Shown: positions 46,171 to 56,237 of the stretch, piece by piece | Layout of the letters: each line of letters begins with the position of its first letter | How positions within the stretch are numbered: the first letter of the stretch is position 1 | Assembly: GCA_007844125.1 (NCBI GenBank) | Contig: CM017564.1 | Span: 19,114,115 to 19,178,114 of the forward strand | Length of the DNA: 64,000 bases | Origin: Sinonovacula constricta | Lineage: Eukaryota > Mollusca > Bivalvia > Cardiida > Solecurtidae | Reading direction: 5' to 3' | Notes under the pieces: model-generated | What the model saw: only the letters and a program-made list of their open reading frames with translations | Database searches by the model: none | What the model was told of the DNA's origin: nothing | Position numbers and translations under genes: made by a program

Positions 46171-47331
46171 CAGTTTGCAGAGCAGTATGTGTCTGGCCAA
46201 CATTCTTGTGTCAACCAGAGCACTAAAAATGTTCAGATGGAGAGGAAACGCATACAATTGCAGCTTCTTTCTCAATCAGTGCAAGAACAGGTGCAAACTT
46301 GATATTCAATTTGCATATACATTTGGTAGTTAATGTTAGACATTTTGTTGACTTAAAACTCAGAGAGGGCTATATAGAAATCATGTTAGTCACATTCCTT
46401 GATAAACTTAACAAATTGGTCGAGTATGATGTGCAGATATGCATGAAGGCAAACAATTTTAATCCTTCAAGTATTGTTGTGATTATGGCCCTTTATTATT
46501 TTCATGCATGTGCTGTATATAATGCATTTAAGTACATGGGGGTTAATCTTGTGAACACAATTGTGGGACAAATGCTTTGACTGGTGGGTATATCAGTTTG
46601 TTTATGGTGACATTTCTGTAGGCAATTTTGTTAAACCTTAAAATGGTTGTCTTTACATCCTGCATCAGCAGTCGGGATAAGATAACAAAAAAATAATTTA
46701 ACAAACAAGGCTATATAACCCTTACCTAGGAGGGACTTGAGGAGTATGTATCACCTTTGTTTTGAGAATTAATCATTTGCTTGATGTATTAGATGGAAGC
46801 TTCACACATGGGCTCTCAAGTCATTTACATAAAAAACTTAGATAAAACTAGCCAATTTTAAAAATTATGGTCTTTGTTTGACTTACAAGTTAGGGTGTGC
46901 CTTTGTTATGGACTGCTCTTTTTCCAGTTAGTTTCATACATGTGCATGTATATATATTTGTATTACCCAGAAAATGCTTGCCTATAAAGCCAGACAGAGG
47001 ATGAGGGAAGCAGAAGAAATAGACAATGATGTTGGTAAATATGCTTACTTCAACTATAAGAAATTAAACATTTCTAATAATATAAAACAGTTTTCATACA
47101 GAAAGCTACAGATAAGTTCTTGGTATTAACTGAGTGATCACCTTATTGGTACAAAATGAGGTTTAAGAGATATATATCTATAACATCGAAACAGCCTCAT
47201 TTTTGACATGAATCTCTAACCCTGGGAGTGTGATTTTCTTATCCACAACTAATGAGCATGGTAGATTCAATGTTTCTTTTTCTGCAGATTACATAGACAT
47301 TGGGTCTGAAAGAAAGAAACCAGTCAGGAAA
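46171..47331 (+). CDS. Three small exons continuing the 17-29 kb gene (inferred)
   Basis: Exon about 46176-46290 (acceptor 'cctacattttcag', donor 'cag|gtgcaa') encodes 'FAEQYVSGQHSCVNQSTKNV' and 'MERKRIQLQLLSQSVQEQ'. Exon 46971-47034 encodes 'KMLAYKARQRMREAEEIDND'. Exon 47288-47331 encodes 'YIDIGSERKKPVRKR'. All three are on the plus strand, join in consistent phase (0, then G|AT giving Asp) and follow on from the phase-0 exon ending at 28998. They are basic, Glu/Lys-rich and helical; the function is not recognised. If they do belong together, the 12.1-kb transposon and retroelement copy D sit in one large intron. Confidence 0.4.
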
Positions 47332-47509
47332 AGGTGTTTGAATGTATCACTTTTCTCTTCATTTTTATTTTTTACGCTGCCATTCTCAGTGGGGGGGGGG
47401 CATTTAGATTTGCCCTTGTCCGTCCGTCTGACTGCATAGCTCCTAAAGTATTTGACCTACAGTTATGAAACTTCATAGAAGTGTTGATTGTCACGAGATG
47501 TTGTGCACC

Positions 47510-47970
47510 TGGCTATTTTGAACCCACTTATCAATCGATATATTTTAACCAAATGGCAAACAAGTTGGGACAGTACTGTTTATCACAAATTACATGTAAT
47601 TAAACCTAATGTCGGTGCCAATATCTCTACTTGCAGAGACGTAGCTCTGACCCGCTGTTGCATTGGACATACTAGGTTAACTCATTCATATTTTTAAAAA
47701 GAGAAGTTCAACATGAATATGTACCTTGCCAGGAACCTCTTACAGTTAATCATATAATTTTGCTACATTGTATTGACACAGATCATATTCGATCTAAATA
47801 TTTTAATGTCAATAATATACACGAACTAATTAAGACGGTATCCGATGCTAAACTTGTTTGCTTCCAAACCGAGATTGGTATTCTTAGTAAGTTATAATTT
47901 TTTAAACTGTTTATTATGCTAACGTTATACATTTTAACTATTAAATATATTAACTTGTTTTTCGCTGTTT
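47510..47970 (+). mobile_element. I/Nimb-like ORF2 C-terminal tail fragment
   Basis: Plus strand 'INRYILTKWQTSWDSTVYHK', 'CRDVALTRCCIGHTRLTHSY', then the 3' part to about 47970 ('ttaaatatattaacttg'). It lacks the final 'gtgtgccgtaaaac' terminus, so it is truncated at both ends. Close to the subfamily of copies A-C. Confidence 0.75.
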
Positions 47971-47984
47971 TTCGTTTGTTCCTG

Positions 47985-49209
47985 TAAGGTTTCAATACGA
48001 GAGATGCACCCACCGGCTCCCGATGGTTCTTTAAAAAAAATGGATGGATGATTGATGACATAGGGGAAAAGTGGTTCCAAGACATTTTCTCACCACCATT
48101 GGGCCAGAGCGACCCCAACTGCTTATGCTGGATGGCCACAGTTCCCACGAAACTCTTGGCCTACTTCAGAGTGCCATGGAGGAAAATGTACACATCCTCG
48201 CCTTGCCACCACATACCACACACTACCTACAGCCTCTTGACAGGTGTGTATTTGGCTCCTCAACAAGGCCTATAATGCAGCCTGTTCAGAGTTTTTAGCG
48301 GTCAACCCTCTTAACATTGTATTGTTAACAAATGGACATTTCCGTCACTTTTTCGGACTGCATGGGAAAAAGCAGTAGTCCCCTCCAACATATCAAAAGA
48401 GGGATCCGGGCTTGTGGAATTCATCCGCTAAATACAAATGCCGTCCCAGATGCAGCCTTTGCACCAAACATGCCCACAGAGATCCCTGCAGCCGGAATAC
48501 CCACAGACCCCTGGGCCGAGCATGAACACAGAGGCCCCTGAGCCGAGCATGACCTCAGAGACCCCCGTATCGAGCATGATCACAGACATCCCTGGGCCGA
48601 GCATGCCTACAGAGACAATGTGATCGAGCACGACCATTCCTCGTACCCTCGGACAGCACAATGGAGTAAGGTCCCTCGTTCTCCCGACCCGCGATGCCTG
48701 CCACGTGAGCCCTGGGCCAGCTTCCAATGGGAACACTGCAACATCATCCAGCACATCGTTGCCTGTAAGTAGAAATATTTCTTGCATGAATGTACAGTAC
48801 TGTTTTATAAAAATGATACTTTAAATTAAAGGTTTACTTTTACTAAAGCGTACACAAATTTTAGAATATCAAAAATCCATAATTCTAGCTAATTAATAAA
48901 AGTAAATTGAAAATGTGTTTCAGATCGTTGATTTAGATGGATATGTTGTTGTCTGTGATCCGATGACCGACATATCTGCCATACAGACTTCAACCCTTGC
49001 ATCAATCGAGTCTGCCTTTTTGCCTGACAAACTAACTGTCGGAAAGCCCACCCAATCCCAGAAACGCAAATCAGTCACAACCCATCGCCTTCTGACAAGT
49101 GACGACATTATTTCAGAAAAGAAGGCAGCACTGGCTGCCAAAGAAAAAAGTGAAGAGAAAAAAGACAAAATAAATCTAAAAAAAGTGAAAAGAAATCAAA
49201 GTAATTGAC
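47985..49209 (+). pseudogene. Pogo/Tigger-like transposase remnant (two exons)
   Basis: Exon to 48764 (donor 'cct|gtaagt'): 'APTGS', 'NGWM', 'EKWF' precede 'RPQLLMLDGHSSHETLGLL' (second Asp of the DDE_1 triad, about 48130) and 'LPPHTTHYLQPLDRCVFG' (third Asp, about 48235). Then 'SEFLAVNPLNIV', 'RTAWEKAVVPSN' and a Pro/Ser/Thr/Glu-rich repeat of about 10 residues ('PEPSMTSETP'-like, 48520-48615). Exon 48924-49209 (acceptor 'aaatgtgtttcag') encodes 'IVDLDGYVVVCDPMTDIS' and a Lys/Glu-rich coiled coil ending in a TGA stop. At least two frameshifts (near 48100 and 48290) break exon 1. The N-terminal DNA-binding half is missing. Confidence 0.75.
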
Positions 49210-50132
49210 GGTTGTGTAAAAAAGACTGTTGCTTTTTATCAAAGCAGATAAGTTTATAATGCCAACATTCAATACTGACTACATGATAACATGTTATCTA
49301 TACATTCTATAATGTGTAGAATAAAAAAATTGTAAAACAATCATAATAAAACATAACACGTTCCAGGCGACAATTTCTTAAGATCGTGTACATAGCTTTG
49401 ACATAGGCCAACAATTTAAGTGAACTACGCCATATATTTCATTATTGATCATAAATTGATATGTATGTCCGAGTTTTTCCTACCTGTCCGACTTTTTCCG
49501 GGTGGTGTCCGAGTGTTCCCCCTTTCGTCCGAATTTACCCGGTTCGACAGTTACGACAATAAATGTTAATTTTCGTTTGATCCGCATAATGTATGCCGTA
49601 CTTAACACGTTAAAATCCGAGGATAACCACATCGTATCCCAAGAAGCCTAAAATAGATCGGACGGGACTGTTAAAGGCGATCTTGATAGTCTAAGTTTAC
49701 GTGAATTTGAAAAAGCGTCCGACTTTACCCGGACAGACCCTAACGACTTCTAAATGTCCACAAGATAAGAAAAACGAGTGTTTGCTTTTTTATTTCGATT
49801 TTGACGTTGATGCCCCTAGCAGATGGTGATGAAGATGGAATTAAATTTAGAATATTGTTATAATACTTATTGTTTGAAAAAGTGCAAAAAATAAATCAGT
49901 AACGAATCCAATTAGAAGAATTAATAGAAAGTTATTTTCCTACCCAGTAACTTTGATGGATAAAATTTAAACATGACACAAGCAAAGATTGAGGCTTTAG
50001 GATACCCATTAACTGATATAGAATTTGATTTTGTAAATTATGATGTGAAAAGAAAATTGATTACTTGTTGCGTGGGAAATTAATTACATTTACTCGTGCG
50101 ACAGAAAAGAAAAGAAACACGCATTGTCATTT
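49210..50132. other. Non-coding, unassigned
   Basis: Contains a curious run of four 'gtccga' repeats (49468-49530: 'tccgagtttttcctacctgt', 'ccgactttttccgggtggtg', and so on). No coding motif. Confidence 0.4.
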
Positions 50133-50639
50133 GTATTTTGGGTTTAACGGCACACCGACACTTTATAGGTCATACGGCGCCGAATAAAGTTAAATTAATC
50201 AACATTGAAGTTTAACAGTGTTAAAACTAAAATAGGTATTTAGGAACGTGAGAATATACAAGTTTAAAATATTTGATAACAAATATATATGGATACAGTA
50301 TCAAAATTTGCAAAGATATCACAATAAACTGTTACAATAAAGACATTACAATCGGTTAAAAATGCAAATTTCTTTTAAAAAACAAACAAGTGTAGAGTTG
50401 GGCACTGTCTTAAACAAATCAAACATGGTATTGACATTACAATATTTAGATCGTATGTGGTTGGTGTCTATACAGTCTAATAAAATATGCTTAACTGTCA
50501 GTGGTTCCTGACAAGGAACACACTCAGGTTGGTCTTCTCTTTGTAAAAGATAAGAATGAGTTAGTCTAGAATGACCTATTCGACAGCGGGTAAGAACAAC
50601 GTCCTCCAGTCTGTCGTCTCTATGAATAGAGGTATAACA

Positions 50640-51334
50640 AACCTTAGGTTTGATGTCGTGTAATTTGTTATGGATAGTACTATCCTAACTTGTTTGCCAT
50701 TTAGATAAAACATATCTATTTATACATGGTTTGAAATCTGTATGGGGTATGCAAATATCTGCTTCATTAAGATTTGAATTTTTGTCTGCATCCTCGTTGC
50801 CTCGGATGCCTACATGACTAGGTAGCCAACAGAAAACGATGTTCTTGTCTGAAGAAATTTCGCTGAGCTTCAAAAGAAGTGTACTTATGTAAGGGTTAGA
50901 CAAATTCATAGTTTTAATGGATTGTAAAACCGACAATGAGTCGGTGAATACTACAAACTTTGTACCCGAGAAATAAAATCCAGTGAAAGGTTAACAGCCT
51001 GAATTTCGGCTGTAAAAATAGAAGAATCGGAGGGTAACTTTTATTTAGTAATATGGAATTTACTAACTGAAGCGCAGCCGACATACGAGTCGGCCTTTGA
51101 ACCATCCGTATAAATTTCAATATAATCTGAGTATTTCCTATTGCGCAATTCGAGAAATCTTGTGCGAAGTACAAGGTGGTCTGTATTGGATTTATTTTTG
51201 TCACATAGAGTTAAATCAAAGTAAGGAGTTTTTAATTGCCAAGATGGACTGTCCAAAATATTATTTTTCATCACTTTATGTAAATTAAGTTGTGATGACT
51301 GTATAGAATCTAACATACATAAACCAAACGGGTC
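50640..51334 (-). pseudogene. RNase H region of I/Nimb-like copy E
   Basis: 'DSIQSSQLNLHKVMKNNILD', 'LVLRTRFLELRNRKYSDYIE', 'YTDGSKADSYVGCASVSKF', then after frame changes 'MSVLQSIKTMNLSNPYIS' and 'CWLPSHVGIRGNEDADKN', ending around 'INRYVLSKWQTS'. A short deletion removes the 'AKSASN' codons present in copy D. Confidence 0.8.
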
Positions 51335-52504
51335 CTCCAGTTTTCTCCGAAGAGCTACCAGCATCCTGTGAAGCCTTGGCAGCTCTTCTGGCAGCTCTCC
51401 TTTCTGCTTTTGATAGCTTAACAGGTTGACTAGAAGGTGTCAACGTTTCAGTAGACGGTTGAGAAGATTGGGTAGACGTAGATGGTTTAGGTTGGATAGA
51501 CTGTTTAGTTTGTTTTACAGAAGATTCAGTTGTCTTGTTTATATTGATAGAAGACTCTGTAACCTTGTATTTTGTTGGTACAATAATTTTCTCAGATACT
51601 TGGTCACCTGAGGGAGCTTCATACTGTGTTGAACTGTCATGGCAGACCGACTTGTTTGATTTCGTCACTGCAGCGTAAGAAGTTTTAGACGATGTATTGT
51701 CTTTTGCCAATTTACGTGCTTCTGGAAAAGATACATTTAAGGTATATTTAATTTTTAGTACCTCTTTCTCAAATTTCCAGGTGGGACATTCTCTGGACCT
51801 ACTTTCGTGTGGTCCAGAGCAATTTGGACACTTCCGTTCTGCCTGACACTCAACATTTGGGGCGTGGGCGCGTTCTCCACATCGTCCGCAAATCATTGTA
51901 TTTGTACACGATGACTCGTGGTGACCAAATTTTTGACAATCGAAACACCGTTACTGATTCGGAATATAAATCTGAACTTTGACATTAAGATATCCTACCT
52001 TAATAGTGGTGGGGAGTTTAGGGTTGTTAAATGTTAGGACAAGTGTATTGGGAGGTATTCTCTGTCCCGCCTTCAAGAAGGAGAATCTTCTGACACCACT
52101 CCCACCTTGTGGTGTGAGCTCTGTCAGGATTTCCTCCTCTGGAAGTCCCGACAGGTCGGGGCAACGAATAACACCTTTCGAAAAGTTGAGAGATGAATGT
52201 GGAAAGGTTTTTACTTTGAGTGAACCGAATTCTTTAAGTTTTAAAATTTGTCGGAACTTGGTTTTCTGTTTGTTTTAATGAGGAGGCTGTCATTTTTAGT
52301 TTTTTAATAGAGTCAACTGTTCCAATTAGTCCTTTGATTGTTTTTTTTTTCAATTACGAATGGTAAAACTTTAGTTATTGGTGTTTTTTTCAATTGATTG
52401 TATTACAAGGAAACGAGGGAAATTTTGGTTTTGTCTGAGTTCATTGTCTGAATCTTCTTTGACATTGATGGTATCGGTTCATAACATTTGCGTTTTGAAG
52501 CCAT
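51335..52504 (-). pseudogene. Gag-like ORF1 with three zinc knuckles (copy E)
   Basis: Starts 'MASKRKCYEPIP' at 52504. The N-terminal half is broken by several frame changes. The zinc-knuckle region (about 51790-51960) is well kept: 'CFDCQKFGHHESSC', 'CGRCGERAHAPNVEC', 'CPNCSGPHESRSREC'. Next come 'NVSFPEARKLAKDNTSSKT' and a Ser/Thr/Gln-rich tail ending 'SKAERRAARRAAKASQDAG' and 'SEKTGG'. There the frame runs straight into 'PVWF', from the downstream ORF2, at the deletion junction. The zinc knuckles would bind element RNA. Confidence 0.8.
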
Positions 52505-53075
52505 GAAGTAATGTAATAAGTTTCGGCACTCTGGGTCACCACCCGCCTCGGAGCCCAACAAGGGGACGTTGACATGGAGTGGGTATCCGACCTCCCAACG
52601 TCAGTGATATTAGAGTGCTATACTCCGACATAGATAACAAAAAGTAATGATGCCAGATTAATCCGTATAGCCGGTTGTCCAATAGATTTAAGTACAAAGG
52701 AGACAATAAGAGGGACAGGGTTGCGTTACACGGTATATTATAAGGGAATAAGTAGAAACATGAGTGGAAAGTAGGAGGACAAAGTAAGATGTATACAATA
52801 GGGAAATATAAGTAATCCGTGAACAACGCGACTAGCCGATTGGTTATACCGGATCAATACAACCACCCGTCTACTCCGTAACTCAGGGCCAAAATGGTGT
52901 ATTGGTCAGTTTTGGCATAATTGCCAGCCTCCACTAACCTCAACCATCAGGATCCCGTCATCAGGGAGACAGTGGGTCGCCACCCACGGCAAACAGGTGG
53001 GCTACCTTTGGAGGGTTCTTACCCCGCTACAGGTAGCGGCAGCCGGAGAATTCTAAGGCCCCTACCGGCAGGGCC
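52505..53075 (-). promoter_or_regulatory. 5' leader of I/Nimb-like copy E
   Basis: Starts with the self-complementary 'ggccctgccggtaggggcc' at the boundary with the 36-bp minisatellite and shares 'ccgattggttataccgg' and 'cacccgtctactccg' with the leaders at 10.3 and 14.7 kb. Confidence 0.6.
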
Positions 53076-53602
53076 GTATTATTGATAGCTTGTGTGGTAT
53101 AAGAGTAAGATATATTATTGAATGCTTTTGCGGTATAAGAGTAAGATATATTATTGACATCTTGTGCGGTATTAGAGTAAGATATATTAATGATAGCTTC
53201 TGCGGTATAAGAGTAAGATATATTATTGATAGCTTGCGCGGTATAAGAGTAAGATATATTATTGATAGCTTGCGCGGTATAAGAGTAAGATATATTATTG
53301 AATGCTTTTGCGGTATAAGAGTAAGATATATTATTGAATGCTTTTGCGGTATAAGAGTAAGATATATTATTGATAGCTTGCGCGGTATAAGAGTAAGATA
53401 TATTATTGAATGCTTTTGCGGTATAAGAGTAAGATATATTATTGACATCTTGTGCGGTATAAGAGTAAGATATATTATTGATAGCTTGCGCGGTATAAGA
53501 GTAAGATATATTATTGAATGCTTTTGCGGTATAAGAGTAAGATATATTATTGATAGCGTGTGCTGTATAAGAGTAAGATATATTATTGACATCAAACTTT
53601 AA
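53076..53602 (+). repeat. 36-bp minisatellite, about 14-15 copies
   Basis: The constant part is 'cggtataagagtaagatata' plus 'ttattga', followed by one of four variable ends: 'tagcttgcgc', 'atgcttttgc', 'catcttgtgc' or 'tagcttctgc'. The variants are mixed along the array. The period is a multiple of three without stops, so long open frames on both strands are artefacts. It directly abuts the 5' end of copy E. Confidence 0.95.
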
Positions 53603-53897
53603 TCCATCCTAAAAGAGATCGTTACGTGTACTTCCTTTGATGGACATTGGATTCTCAACCTAAAAGAGATCGTTACGTGTACTTCCTTTGATGGACATTG
53701 GATTCTCAATTCCATCTTCACATGAACAGGACGCTACGACCATTTACTTTTCTCTTGTCATTTTCTTTTTATTGATTCCAAAAGTTAGTTCATTTACTAT
53801 CAGCATATTCCTTTGTCCTGTGCCTTTTCAAATTTCTGTACATGTTGCAATGCTCATAGGACGTTGTCATATATAATTATTCTTATTAATTATGACT
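53603..53897 (+). mobile_element. Family-B element with internal deletion and a 51-bp duplication
   Basis: The 5' part 'aatccatcct' to 'ttgtca' (53603-53770) matches RC of 2560-2678. The segment 'cctaaaagagatcgttacgt' through 'catggattctcaa'-like text is duplicated in tandem (53608-53658 and 53659-53709). After about 53775 it jumps to the 3' part ('cctttgtcctgtgccttttc' to 'gttgcaatgctcataggacg'), so the Naiad-like module is deleted. Confidence 0.7.
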
Positions 53898-54159
53898 TTA
53901 TTTTCAAAAGGTGTGTACCTAAGTTTATGTAATGCACAACACTTAACAAAAAAAGAGGATGTATCGACGGGTTGACTGTTTTTGTTATGATTTTAAATTT
54001 CCCGCGCATGCGCTCTCGCCGGTTGGCAAAAGAGTCAGGGCGGAACCAAAGGACAAAGAGCAGATTTCGAAGTATTTTCTTGCCCGTGACGCAGTTGCAC
54101 AAGAAAGGTATCGACAAAAAATAATGTAGATGGAATAATTATTACAGATCCACACATTA
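53898..54159. other. Short unassigned interval
   Basis: No coding motif recognised. The minus-strand open frame over 54035-54478 is antisense to the MULE-like exon and is taken as an artefact. Confidence 0.4.
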
Positions 54160-56237
54160 ATAGTCTGCTTTGTAAAGTAATATTACAAAGTGGCCATCGG
54201 TGGAACACGGCAACATACACAATTATCTGATTAACACACCGGGCGTTTACACAGATCTGGGCACTCACAAGCACGTACAATGAAGTGACGAAATACTCTT
54301 CAGGTTGTATTATCAAGCTATAAAAACAAGTCATTTCGTTTGTTGTTTGTTCATACAAAAACACTTCTAAATTATGTGGGTCTACAGAGAGATCGGAAGT
54401 GACCCTGTTGGATGGAACATATTCAACTACAAAGTTTGAACTCCCCTTGTTCGTTGTGGCAGTGAAGACAAATGCCAACTATCAGGTTGCTGCTGTACTT
54501 TTGACAGAGCAAGAAAACCACAAACAGCATTAAGGAAACACTTGCTGTTGTAAAATGAGAAAACCCCTCATGGTGATCCAAACACTACATGACTGACTTA
54601 GATGAAAGAGAAATTGGAGCTTTAGCAATCTTGTTCCTGGTAAGACCTAAATGTGTATATTGTCTTTATTTTGACTCTCAAATTTGTTTAAATAATGGTC
54701 TCTTGAAATTAACTTTATACTTACATTTTTGAAGACCATTTCTTTCTTTCTTGTTTAGAAAAATAACAAGATTTTATCAATCCTGATGCTATTTGTAAAT
54801 ATTGCAAATTCTATGCAAATTGTATTCAAGTCAAATAGACGGTTATTATTAAAATAGCGGCAGTCCTTTTTCTTTAAACTGACTTAAGTGAGGTTCTGTG
54901 ATTGTTCCTACTGATTCTATTCCTAGAACCACAGGGTCACCTGTGTAATTGTTCCTACTGATTCTATTCCTAGAACCACAGGATCACCTGTGTCATTGTT
55001 CCTACTGATTCTATTCCTAGAACCACAGGGTCACCTGTGTCATTGTTCCTACTGATTATATTCCTAGAACCACAGGGTCACCTGTGTCATTGTTCCTACT
55101 GATTCTATTGCTAGAACCACAGGATCACCTGTGTGCATTTCACCGTCTGCAAACCTGTAATAGATGGCTGAGGAGAGCTGATCATAAAGTGAAAGAGCCC
55201 AAGTATGTAAAACAGGGGATGATCAAATGACAGACTCGGTTACAGTGGACGAATTTCAGCTTTATCTTTTAACATTTTTGAGAAACACACGCATAGAGAC
55301 AAATGTGAAAAACTACTAATAAAACATTGCTGTCTGTCAACGATGTTGATTTCTTTTAAAAATACCGTCAAACGTGTTTATATAAAAAATATTGGGCATG
55401 TTTTATCATTTTTTTAAGGATTTGTAAGAGAGAAAATATTTATAACTTTATAAAGCCATAAATTCTAATTTCCTATCATTTTTTACTTATAAGTTTGTTA
55501 AAATCTTTTCAAATTAAGCCTTTGTCAACTAAACATCTCTATTTCTAAGTATGCTAAATTTGGTAATATTTACTCAACAACAGTATTTTATCAGGTTATG
55601 TCAGGTGACATCTAAGAAAGTCCTTGACAGTAAGTATATACATTCAAATTCAGGGGATAGACACTTTTTCAACCAATCTCAGCATTGTTTCACTTGAAGA
55701 AATGGGTGAGGTGTTACCAGAAAGCAGATGTTGCCATAACAACCAACAATGGATTAGAAAGGTTCCACAACAATTTAAAAGTGATTGGGATTGCAACACT
55801 GCTCGAAGTGCTGTTGAGGAGTGTCTTCCATCAACTGAAGGAGAGGTATATCAAAGACTTTATCTTTCATGCTATACTGGTTAAGTGTAACTAAGACTAT
55901 TGAACCTAATATCATTAAATACGCATTTACTTTTTAAAGTTCATAAAATGTAATAGTTAGATTTTAAAATCAAATATTCTTTTCGAAACCTCCTTACAAG
56001 TCAGATTCAACATATTAAATTATTTTTTTTATATCAATTAATTAAATAAGATCAGCAATACTGTTACTGTATGTGACCCAAATATTTTTATACCCAATTT
56101 TAGTAATGTCCAAGAGAACATTAAGTTGATTGCCCCATTAATGTAAATGAAGAAATCCCTGATTACTTGATAGGAAGACCATACTGGATGGTAAATCATT
56201 GCCTAATAAGAATTGCACTTGCTGAACACATGTCAAG
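54160..56237 (+). pseudogene. Second MULE/SWIM-family copy (three exon remnants)
   Basis: Exon ending 54639 ('ctg|gtaaga'): 'VTLLDGTYSTTKFELPLF', 'VVAVKTNANYQVAAVLLTEQ' and 'KHYMTDLDEREIGAL' are the first-Asp, TNxxY and MTD blocks. They are spread over different frames, with stops. Exon 55654-55845: 'KKWVRCYQKADVAITTNNGL' and 'ERFHNNLKV', the 'WV...TNNGxE' block missing from the 17-28 kb copy. Exon to 56237 ('aag|gtaatt'): 'IPDYLIGRPYWMVNHCLIRI', equivalent to 'VPEFLKDRPLLFRNHCTKRI' at 26970-27030. The SWIM exon was not found downstream. This is a different, more decayed member of the same family. Confidence 0.65.
54895..55140 (+). repeat. 47-bp minisatellite, five copies
   Basis: Unit 'ggtcacctgtgtcattgttc' plus 'ctactgattctattcctagaaccacag'. 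Each junction forms the short palindrome 'cacagggtcacctgtg'. It lies in the intron of the second MULE-like copy. Confidence 0.92.

Larger units (their letters stand above)
50133..53075 (-). mobile_element. I/Nimb-like retrotransposon copy E (EN and RT deleted)
   Basis: The minus strand has the 5' leader (53075-52505), ORF1 (52504-~51335), then directly the RT-RNase H connection and RNase H (51334-50640), and the 3' terminus near 50138. The whole endonuclease and RT core are missing, with the junction inside codons near 51330. Both ends are intact, so the element either suffered internal deletion or was mobilised in that form. Confidence 0.85.

Noticed and set aside
53062..53602. 170-177-codon open frames on both strands over the 36-bp array
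   Set aside because: Pure tandem-repeat translation with a period divisible by three; no start context, domain or splice support.
54035..54478. 147-codon minus-strand open frame
   Set aside because: It is antisense to MULE-like coding blocks with recognisable motifs, and has none of its own.
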